This document shows positions 24,474 to 31,549 of a DNA stretch of 35,458 bases, piece after piece. Within the stretch, counting starts at the first letter, position 1; each line of letters starts with the position of its first letter. Source of the DNA: Pirellula staleyi DSM 6068 (lineage in GTDB: Bacteria > Planctomycetota > Planctomycetia > Pirellulales > Pirellulaceae); contig CAMBSL010000032.1 of the NCBI GenBank assembly GCA_945870455.1, forward strand, positions 1 to 35,458. The letters run 5' to 3'. The notes beneath the pieces were generated by a model. It was not told the origin of the DNA. It did no database searches and was given only the letters and a program-made list of their open reading frames with translations. Position numbers and translations under genes: made by a program.

Positions 24474-24500
24474 TTAAAACCTTGCGGTTCGGTTACGCAT
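24474..24500 (-). CDS. Possible 8-codon leader peptide before tolC-like gene
   Basis: A near-consensus ribosome-binding site, AAGGAGGTGA, lies seven bases before an ATG at 24500 that opens the tiny frame MRNRTARF. Its stop (TAA) is four bases before the TolC ATG at 24469. The TolC ATG itself has almost no ribosome-binding site. Translation of the TolC gene may therefore depend on ribosomes that finish this leader. It could also be chance, since an alternative GTG start at 24517 overlaps the same site in another frame. Confidence 0.35.
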   Translation of the reverse strand: MRNRTARF

Positions 24501-24587
24501 CCATTCACCTCCTTCACGATGTGGTATATTCGTCACTCTCGATACATCTTGTCCAACTTTTCCTTACAATACATACGACTGTTCTCT

Positions 24588-24683
24588 TTCCCATCTTGCC
24601 CAAGGTCTGCGTTCCCATTTTGCCCAAGGTCTGCTTTCCCATCTTGCCCAAGGTCTACTTTCCCATCTTGCCCAAGGTCTAAT
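24588..24683 (+). repeat. 4 x 24-bp tandem repeat abutting the GAF-HlyD start
   Basis: Four direct copies (24588-24611, 24612-24635, 24636-24659, 24660-24683) share TTCCCATNTTGCCCAAGGTCT plus three variable bases. They fill the gap between the divergent TolC and GAF-HlyD genes right up to the GTG at 24685. Each copy carries CCAAGGTCT, and AAGG in the last one may serve as the ribosome-binding site. Repeated operator-like sites or a copy-number switch are both possible. Confidence 0.88.
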
Positions 24684-24684
24684 T

Positions 24685-26664
24685 GTGTCCAGTGGAGTCT
24701 TTTTCGATTCACTCTTCGCCGAACTCCAAGAACTACGCTCCAAAGGGCTCACTTCTGAGCTATTTGCCAAGTCACTCGCTCAGCTAGCCGTCCAAAAAAT
24801 CTCAGAACCGGCTTTGATAGCTTTTTGGGGCATCCCCGCAGCCAACCAAGCCCAACTGCGGTTCTACGCTGAGTCGAATTCCAGTTACCCCTGGGCCGAA
24901 CAACTTGCCTCCCAAGAGCACTCGACCTTTCTAAGCAATGCCATCCAAAGCAACCGCCAAGTAGGCCCCGAATCCCTCGCCTGGAAGTCAGCGGTCCTAC
25001 TTGCAATGACCACTCCGGTTATCTGCGACAACCGCATCTGGGGAATCTTGGAAATCCTATTCCTCAAGAATGCACAGTCGACCAACACGCAGTTATGCGA
25101 AGGACTTCTTTCGATATTACGCTGCGAAATGGAAAACGCCAAAACGACTCATGAACTCCAATTGAAAAAAACCGTTGTTGGCGAATCCGAGTCCTGCCAT
25201 CTTATCGCCACGCGACTGCTGCGTTGCAGTGAATTCTCCAATCTGACGTTTCAATTGGCACACGACGCTCGGGAATTCCTAGGTTGCGACCGGGCTTCCG
25301 TTCTCTCGATCGTCCAGCCGAAGGCTCGCCTAGAGGCAACCAGCGGTGTCGATACCATCGATCGTAAAGCAGCAAGCGTCACGGCCATGCAAGCCCTCAT
25401 CGAAACGGTCGCGGCAACCGGCGAAAATCATCGCTATCCTCTACTTGATGTGAATCAACCTCCTCAGCTCATCGACGCTTGTGAAAAATACGCGGACGTT
25501 TCCCAAGCCAAATCATTCGAAGTCCACTTGCTCAAGCCCCCCCCGTCCGATTCACCTTCCGACCCGGTGAGCAAACCCCTCCCAGATCTGCTCGGTGCAT
25601 TGCTAGTGGAGTCGTTTCATACACCCGACTTTCACTCGGATACCGACAAAATCCATCGCCTGATCCCACTGGGTTCCTCGGCGTTTACCAGTGCGTGGAG
25701 GATCGCAGCTAAGAATCGCTCTTGGCTCCCATCAGGCTGGACAAGGATGACTCAGGGCCTGCCCCAGGGCTGGGGGAGACATTCTCGCAATCGCTCGACG
25801 ACTTGGGCTTTGGCCATGGGCTCGCTCCTTGCCGCAGGTGCATTCCCACTCCCGGTGACCGTGCGCTGCGAAGGCCAACTGCAACCGATCCTTCGCCGCG
25901 ATCTTTATGCACCCGCAGACGGCGATGTTGTCTCGGTGGATTTTCAACACGATGATTGGGTAGAGCCGAACCAGAAACTGTTGGTCTTAAGTAGCCGTGC
26001 ATTGGATCTGGAACAACAGAAGATCGAAGGGGAACTTCAAACCACCGAGAAAAGACTCCTTGCAGTGCTCTCGGAACGTCTTGAGAACAACTCCGATTCG
26101 GAAACCAATATTCGCTCCGCTGGTCAAATCGCCGCAGAAGAACAGGAACTCCAAGAGCTCCGCACAAGCCTGCGAAAACAAATTGAAATCATCCGAAAGC
26201 AACAACGCTCTTTGTCGCTGACTGCTCCGATCGGTGGGCGGATCTTGACCTGGGACCCTCAGCATCTACTTCTCAATCGTCCAATCCAACGAGGACAACT
26301 CCTGACGACCATCGCCGACACCCAAGGGGACTGGATCCTGGAATTGAAAGTACAAGGCCGCAATGTCAGTAAGCTCATCGCGAAAGCCCCTCATCCAAAG
26401 AACCCTCTGGATGTTCGTTACACGCTGGCGACTTTGCCAAAAGAATCGTACCGCGCCAAACTCACGGAATTGGCCGCAAGGGTCGATTGGGATCCCGAAT
26501 TCAAAGAGTCTCTGTTGGCCATGGCACCAACCTTGAACCTGCCTGAAGCAAATGTTAGACCAGGCATTAAAGTGATCGCAAGTATCCATTGCGGATGGAA
26601 CCCGATAGGTTTGACTTGGCTCAGCGAAATCTATAACAGCCTCAAAACTTGGCTTTGGCTCTGA
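24685..26664 (+). CDS. GAF-like sensor fused to HlyD-type membrane adaptor
   Basis: A 659-aa fusion. Residues about 1-345 form a cytoplasmic part with a GAF-like segment near residues 180-330 (LTFQLAHDAREFLGCDRASV, PDLLGALLVESFH). A membrane helix follows at about 372-392. The periplasmic adaptor part has the first half of the lipoyl-like barrel (LYAPADGDVVSVDFQHDDWV), a coiled-coil hairpin (LDLEQQKIEGELQTTEKRLL to ELRTSLRKQIEIIRKQQRSL) and the second barrel half (LTAPIGGRILTWDPQHL). HlyD proteins link an inner-membrane exporter to TolC. The start is GTG; the four 24-bp repeats end one base before it. The HlyD gene follows after 15 bases, so an operon is likely. What the GAF part senses is unknown. 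Confidence 0.85.
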   Translation: MSSGVFFDSLFAELQELRSKGLTSELFAKSLAQLAVQKISEPALIAFWGIPAANQAQLRFYAESNSSYPWAEQLASQEHSTFLSNAIQSNRQVGPESLAWKSAVLLAMTTPVICDNRIWGILEILFLKNAQSTNTQLCEGLLSILRCEMENAKTTHELQLKKTVVGESESCHLIATRLLRCSEFSNLTFQLAHDAREFLGCDRASVLSIVQPKARLEATSGVDTIDRKAASVTAMQALIETVAATGENHRYPLLDVNQPPQLIDACEKYADVSQAKSFEVHLLKPPPSDSPSDPVSKPLPDLLGALLVESFHTPDFHSDTDKIHRLIPLGSSAFTSAWRIAAKNRSWLPSGWTRMTQGLPQGWGRHSRNRSTTWALAMGSLLAAGAFPLPVTVRCEGQLQPILRRDLYAPADGDVVSVDFQHDDWVEPNQKLLVLSSRALDLEQQKIEGELQTTEKRLLAVLSERLENNSDSETNIRSAGQIAAEEQELQELRTSLRKQIEIIRKQQRSLSLTAPIGGRILTWDPQHLLLNRPIQRGQLLTTIADTQGDWILELKVQGRNVSKLIAKAPHPKNPLDVRYTLATLPKESYRAKLTELAARVDWDPEFKESLLAMAPTLNLPEANVRPGIKVIASIHCGWNPIGLTWLSEIYNSLKTWLWL

Positions 26665-26679
26665 TCGAGGAGGATCGTC

Positions 26680-27609
26680 ATGGTAATGATCGACTTGTTT
26701 TCCAATCGAATGCGAATGAAGGACCTCCCTCCACGGCTCGCAACCTCGGTTGTATTGTGGTCCACCCTTTGTTGGAATTCCTTGATAAGCTCCCACCAGC
26801 CGACAAGCCTGGATGTTCAATCGGTGATCGTCCGACTCATCGACCAAGTTGACGTGCCCGCGCAGTCGCTCGGAGTTCTAAGCGAAATCAAAATCCAAGA
26901 AGGGGATCGCGTCAAAGCAAAACAGATCCTCGGCGAGCTGGATCCTCAAGAGGCACAGCTACTGCTCGACCAAGCGGTCGCCCAGCAAGCCATCGCAGCC
27001 CAACAAGCTAGCGATGATGTTGCGGTTCGAGCAGCGAAACTCTCGGTCGCTTACGCAACCGATGAACATGCCCGTTTGGCAAAAGCCAACCAAGACCAGC
27101 CTCGTAGCGTCTCAGAATCGGAGCTCGCAAAATCCAAACAAGCGATGGAACAAGCGCTGCTCGATCTAGAGAAGCAGCAAAATGAAATCAAACTCAAGAA
27201 GCTTCAGTGGGATCGTTCCAAAAGCGAATTGGCGATCGCTCAAAGAAACCTTGCACTCCGGTCGGTGACAGCTCCACTGACAGGCGTCGTCGTGAGCGTT
27301 CTTCGGAGACTCGGCGAATGGGTCAAACCCGGAGATAAGCTCTTTCGAATTGTCAGTATCGATCGGCTCAGAGCCGAAGGATTCGCGCAGTCGGCATCGA
27401 TCGATGTCAACGCACAAGGTGCAAAAGCCCTATTCCTGAGCGATGAGGAATCGACCGCTACCCCAATCGAGGGTACTGTCGTTTTTGTAAGCCCAGAGGT
27501 CGATCCGGTCAACGGACAAGTCCGTGTCTGGGTCGATCTGGACAATCGGCTCGGGAAACTTAAACCGGGTATGCGAGGAAGCCTGAAAATCAACTGGCCA
27601 GCCAACTAG
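26680..27609 (+). CDS. HlyD/RND-type periplasmic adaptor
   Basis: A 309-aa membrane-fusion protein. The N-terminus has a moderately hydrophobic stretch (ATSVVLWSTLCWNSLIS) that may be an uncleaved anchor or signal peptide. The first barrel half is GVLSEIKIQEGDRVKAKQIL, followed by a helical hairpin (EAQLLLDQAVAQQAIAAQQA to EIKLKKLQWDRSKSELAIAQ), the second barrel half (LRSVTAPLTGVVVSVLRRLG) and a beta-barrel end (VRVWVDLDNRLGKLKPGMRG). The start is well supported: AGGAGG lies seven bases before the ATG. It sits between the GAF-HlyD and M50-HlyD genes, with 22 bases to the latter. Confidence 0.88.
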   Translation: MVMIDLFSNRMRMKDLPPRLATSVVLWSTLCWNSLISSHQPTSLDVQSVIVRLIDQVDVPAQSLGVLSEIKIQEGDRVKAKQILGELDPQEAQLLLDQAVAQQAIAAQQASDDVAVRAAKLSVAYATDEHARLAKANQDQPRSVSESELAKSKQAMEQALLDLEKQQNEIKLKKLQWDRSKSELAIAQRNLALRSVTAPLTGVVVSVLRRLGEWVKPGDKLFRIVSIDRLRAEGFAQSASIDVNAQGAKALFLSDEESTATPIEGTVVFVSPEVDPVNGQVRVWVDLDNRLGKLKPGMRGSLKINWPAN

Positions 27610-27631
27610 GTCAACTAAGAAAAATCTGGGG

Positions 27632-29857
27632 TTGGATCACTTGGAATCAAGCAGCCGTCACGTCATACCGCTGAAGTTGCGACCCGACTTGCAGATTTTC
27701 AAGCAGTCGGAAAATAGCGGGCGAGCTTGGATCGTTCGGGACCCGGTGTCCTCCAAGTATTTTTCATTCAGCAACGAGGAGTTTGAAATATTGAGTTGTC
27801 TGAATGGAGACTCGACGACTCAATGGGTTCAATCGACCTTTGAATCGCGATTTGCCCCAAAGCAGTTACCGATCCAACTGTTGAATCAGTTTTTGTCTCA
27901 ATTGCACCGTCACGGTCTGGTCCTGTCGAGCCATGCAGGACAAGCGGAAGTGCTTTTGCGGCGCAGCCAGCAATCGCACAAGGAGCGCTTTTGGGGACAG
28001 CTTGCAAGCCCGTTGGCGATTCGCGTAGGTGGTTTTGATCCGACGATGTGGCTCGATCGAATCTATCCCTGGGTTCGTCCTTTGTTTTCCAAACCAGCGC
28101 TTCTGACCTATTTGATTATGGTCATGGCTGCCTTGACGCTGTTGGTTTGGGAATGGCAGAGTATCCGTTTGCGTTTGCCGCAGATCGAGCAGTGGCTAGG
28201 GCCTGAGAATTGGCTGTGGCTTGCGGTCGTTTTGATGATCATAAAGATGTTGCATGAATTGGGCCACGCCTTGGTTTGCAAACATTTCGGGGGGCACTGC
28301 AGGGAGGTGGGTGTGTTGATCTTGGCCGGCACCCCCTGCTTGTATTGCGATGTGAGCGATTCGTGGGTACTACCCTCGCGCTGGCATCGGCTGGCGATCG
28401 CCGCAGCGGGAATAGCCACCGAGTGGGTTCTGGCCTCGGCATGCTTGTTCTTGTGGTGGTATTTGCAACCAGGATTGGTTCAAAACCTTTGCTTAAATGT
28501 CGTACTCATTTGTTCCTTAGGGACCTTCTTGCTCAATGCCAATCCGCTGATGCGACTCGATGGGTACTTCCTCTTTTCGGATCTTACAGGTCAGAGCAAT
28601 TTATGGCAGCGTTCCCGATCGGCCTTGGGTAAGTTCTCGCGTCGATTCCTCTTCGGACCTCCGAGGAAAAAAAATTCGGTTGAAGTTCAAGAGCCGTGGT
28701 GGTTGGCCGCCTATGGAATGGCTTCGTTGGTCTATCAGATCTGTTTATTGGTTGGTTTGTTGTATTGGGTCTACCGAGTGTTTGCGCCCGCTGGGTTTAC
28801 ACCATTGGCTCATGCGATCGGGGCGCTGAGTCTGGCAGGGATCAGCATTGCACCGCTCAGAAAGGTCGCTCGTTTTTTTAGTAATCCAATCGCCGTTGAC
28901 TCGATTTCCCCGACGGGTTGGGGGCGAGCTTCTGCGATTCTTGCAGGACTGCTGATTGCGGCCTTCTGGTTGCCTTTACCATGCCGAGTCACCGTTCCCG
29001 CGACATTGCAAGTTGCCGGCGCCAAGAGAGTTTACGTCACCATTCCCGGTCGTTTGATCGAGTCGGCTTCGATTGGGCAAACCCTGCAGCCCGGAGATCT
29101 GATCGCAAGGCTTGAGAATTTAGAAGTGCAAAAGGAACTGCAGCAAGTCGAGGGCCAGTGGCACCAGCAACGCATGCGGATCCGAGGCTTGGAGGCCGTT
29201 CGCAGCCAAAACCCTCAGTTGGCATCGCAGATCCCTTCGTCCCAGCAGATCTTAGATGATCTGGATCAAAGACGGATTCGTTTGAGGGAGCAGGCCCAAG
29301 CCTTAGAGTTGCGAGCACCGATCGCAGGGACGGTCATCCCGGCTCCGAACCGCCGCAGATCAAAGGATGTTACGAGGGACGACCCGAGAGCCTTGAGGAC
29401 CTGGGAAAGCAATCCGCTGGCAGCCGATCAATTCGGTTGCGAGCTAGAGCGTCAAAGCTTGGTCTGCCTAGTGGGAGATCCGACGCACATGGAAGCCGTT
29501 TTGGCCGCGCCTCAATCGATCGTACCGCAACTGAGTGAGGGCCAAAAGGTGCGTGTTGGCTTGGACATGGCGCCAGGAAAGATTCTTACAGGAACGATCA
29601 GGCAGATCTCTCGAATCCCTGTCGAAGCGGGAGGATTTCAGAGCGACCCGATCGAATGGCATTTGGGCATCGCCTCGGCGGAGCTTGGGCAAGGATGGGC
29701 CGAGACGACCCTATATATGGTATTTGTGAAGTTGGATTCGAGTCCGTTGGGGTTGGTCGGTGGCAGTGTCGGCTGGGCGAAGATCACGGTGGATCCTCAG
29801 CCATTGGCTGAGCAACTGCGGCGTTGGCTGGCTCGTTCGTTTCGACCGGTCTTTTAG
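27632..29857 (+). CDS. PqqD-like, M50 metalloprotease and HlyD fusion protein
   Basis: A 741-aa polytopic membrane protein with three parts. Residues about 20-95 look like a PqqD-type peptide-binding domain (WIVRDPVSSKYFSFSNEEFEI, ending in QLHRHGLVLSS). Residues about 150-420 form an M50 (site-2-protease-like) membrane protease with the zinc motif HELGH at 208-212 and NPLMRLDGY with Asp310 as third ligand, so it should be active. Several membrane helices surround it. After a last helix (about 438-455) comes a HlyD-like part: barrel segment VYVTIPGRLIESASIGQTL, a short coiled coil, and LELRAPIAGTVIP. The start appears to be TTG with a weak ribosome-binding site. It ends six bases from a convergent gene. 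It may process or push cargo through the TolC channel; the cargo is unknown. Confidence 0.85.
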   Translation: MDHLESSSRHVIPLKLRPDLQIFKQSENSGRAWIVRDPVSSKYFSFSNEEFEILSCLNGDSTTQWVQSTFESRFAPKQLPIQLLNQFLSQLHRHGLVLSSHAGQAEVLLRRSQQSHKERFWGQLASPLAIRVGGFDPTMWLDRIYPWVRPLFSKPALLTYLIMVMAALTLLVWEWQSIRLRLPQIEQWLGPENWLWLAVVLMIIKMLHELGHALVCKHFGGHCREVGVLILAGTPCLYCDVSDSWVLPSRWHRLAIAAAGIATEWVLASACLFLWWYLQPGLVQNLCLNVVLICSLGTFLLNANPLMRLDGYFLFSDLTGQSNLWQRSRSALGKFSRRFLFGPPRKKNSVEVQEPWWLAAYGMASLVYQICLLVGLLYWVYRVFAPAGFTPLAHAIGALSLAGISIAPLRKVARFFSNPIAVDSISPTGWGRASAILAGLLIAAFWLPLPCRVTVPATLQVAGAKRVYVTIPGRLIESASIGQTLQPGDLIARLENLEVQKELQQVEGQWHQQRMRIRGLEAVRSQNPQLASQIPSSQQILDDLDQRRIRLREQAQALELRAPIAGTVIPAPNRRRSKDVTRDDPRALRTWESNPLAADQFGCELERQSLVCLVGDPTHMEAVLAAPQSIVPQLSEGQKVRVGLDMAPGKILTGTIRQISRIPVEAGGFQSDPIEWHLGIASAELGQGWAETTLYMVFVKLDSSPLGLVGGSVGWAKITVDPQPLAEQLRRWLARSFRPVF

Positions 29858-29863
29858 AAATCA

Positions 29864-30541
29864 TTAAGGGGCAGCATCGCCGCTGGGGATTCGTTTTAAC
29901 GGGACGGTTTTGGCGGCTTGGACCGGTAGCAGGAGGGTTTGACCGAGGAACAGATTGGTGGCTCCGATCGCCGGTGAGCCAGGCAAGCAACCATGGGAGA
30001 TTCCATAGCGTTCGCGACAGTAGTCCTCGAAGAGCAAGCGATGGTGGTAGTACTGGCTAGCGTTCTTGAAGAGGCTTCGATCGAACTGATTTGAGTAGTA
30101 CGGCAGGTGAGTCAGAAGACTGGTTGTTGGTGGGAGTGACGAGCGGTCTTGGGGGATAGCCGAGGGGGGGACCAAGGTCCCGTTGTCAGAAATTGAGGAG
30201 TTTTTGGCTTTGGAGTTGATGAATCGAGGTCGAGTGTCCATCCAGGCGCGTTCAACGGCCAATACTGGCTTGTCTGATTTATCTTTTGAATTTGCGGAGG
30301 GGAGGTTAGGGTCGATCCGAGTCAGCCCTGACTGAGCTTGAGCAGTGTGCAGCCCGACGAGCAAATAGACCAAGGAAAGATTGGTTATCGCGAGGCACAA
30401 AAGACGTGCCGACTGGTATGCCCAGAGTCGTGTGGTTTGAGGAGGAGAGTTGTAGGGCATGAGCACTGCGCTGGAGCTTGTTGGATCTTTCAGTACGCCT
30501 GCAGGTAAAGATCGGCTTGTGAAACATCGTTTCCTGAGCAT
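29864..30541 (-). CDS. Small secreted protein of unknown function
   Basis: A 225-aa protein I do not recognise with certainty. A hydrophobic stretch (LLCLAITNLSLVYLLVGLH) ends in AQAQSG, a good signal-peptidase site. A Ser/Pro-rich linker follows, then a conserved-looking segment with HHRLLFEDYCRERYG and SHGCLPGSP, recalling short planctomycete envelope proteins with an FED..ERYG motif (recollection, not verified). The ATG at 30541 gives a signal peptide with an over-long start region. The ATG at 30460 would give a more normal one. Neither has a clear ribosome-binding site. It is convergent with the M50-HlyD gene. Confidence 0.55.
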   Translation of the reverse strand: MLRKRCFTSRSLPAGVLKDPTSSSAVLMPYNSPPQTTRLWAYQSARLLCLAITNLSLVYLLVGLHTAQAQSGLTRIDPNLPSANSKDKSDKPVLAVERAWMDTRPRFINSKAKNSSISDNGTLVPPSAIPQDRSSLPPTTSLLTHLPYYSNQFDRSLFKNASQYYHHRLLFEDYCRERYGISHGCLPGSPAIGATNLFLGQTLLLPVQAAKTVPLKRIPSGDAAP

Positions 30542-31549
30542 TGCGGATAGTATGAGAACGACCCTTGCGATCGTTTCTTTCGATAGGTTCCGGGAATTTT
30601 GGTTTTGGTTGCTTTAGGCCTCGACCACCCTTGCGAGGTTGATGCTGTCCGAGCGTAAAGACATGCTAGGCTGATTCGACGGGGGAAGGATTTGGCCGAA
30701 AATTCCCTCTGAAAAACAAAAGTGCCTGACGATCGGGCAAAGCCATGAGGAAACCCCCGGATTTTGTCGTATTCGGCCTAACAACTCCCCTTTTTACCCA
30801 CTGAATATCTGAGTAACTATGCTCCGCGTCATTGCTGAGCGAACAAAAGGGGATGCGAACAAAAGGGGAAGGGGGCGATATTTAGCGTCGTAAACTAACC
30901 CCGTCTCCCCGTCCCCTTTTCCCGAGGCTGGTAACTGGGAGAGTCAACCGTCCACTGACGCAAGGTCGGTGGTGCCGCTCGTCCCGGATAAAAGGGACTT
31001 TGTGAACGGACCAAAACCAAAGTCTGGCGACTCCGGCTACGTAACCCCTCAGACAAAGCTTGCTGGCAAAGAGAAAGAGCTCTTTGCCCAGCGAGACGCA
31101 AAGCTCGAAGCAGCTCGAGAAAGATGACGGATCTGGCGAGCCCAGGCAAGACAAAACCTTGCATGATTATGCCTAACCGATTAGCATCGCAAACGCCTGA
31201 GCGGAGGATAGGGCAATGCTGGGAAGCAACCCCTTGCCGATTTATTACCGCGCCGCCTAAGGTCCGGAATCGAAGGGTTGCGTCGACCGTTTGGTGCACT
31301 CCTTCCCCTGGATTTTGGCGAGAATGCGATAAATCCAAACCCTGGGATCTTGGAGATCTCGAAAAAACTAGTGACCGTCACCCATCTACGATTAAAGCCG
31401 ATCCGACAGAACTCCATTTCCCGCTGATCGATTACAGTGTATTCTGAACCAGAGATGAGTGGTCCGGTGTGGTGCTTGCTTTGCCGAGTTTAGGTAAGCG
31501 AACCACACTAATGCAGTATATTGTAGAAATGATAAACGGTCGCAATGAC
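30542..31549. other. Kilobase without a convincing gene
   Basis: Several short open frames cross this stretch on both strands (for example a minus-strand one at 30895-31338), but none resembles a known protein, and they overlap each other. The visible structure is the GGGG-rich palindrome at 30839-30920. The promoter of the large surface-protein gene should lie near the right end. Decayed mobile DNA is possible but not shown. Confidence 0.45.
30839..30920. repeat. GGGG-rich direct and inverted repeat, REP-like
   Basis: GCGAACAAAAGGGGA occurs twice, at 30839-30853 and 30855-30869. The second copy runs into AAAAGGGGAAGGGG (30861-30874), which is the inverse of CCCCGTCCCCTTTT (30907-30920) with one mismatch and a 32-base loop. 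Short runs of ACAAAAGGGGA with an inverted partner are often found beside REP-associated tyrosine transposase genes. No transposase gene is present here. Confidence 0.6.

Noticed and set aside
24470..24517. Extended TolC start at GTG 24517
   Set aside because: It adds 16 residues before a normal lipoprotein signal peptide, and the strong ribosome site lies inside rather than before it.
24482..24682. Plus-strand frame encoding FPILPKVC repeats
   Set aside because: It overlaps the start of the TolC gene and is produced by the 24-bp repeats, whose length is a multiple of three. No protein family matches.
30895..31338. 147-codon frame on the minus strand
   Set aside because: No recognisable domain, Arg/Ser/Leu-rich composition typical of a shadow frame, no ribosome-binding site, and overlapping frames on the other strand.
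31124..31447. 107-codon plus-strand frame before the surface-protein gene
   Set aside because: No recognisable domain. It overlaps the 30895-31338 frame, and I could not decide for either.
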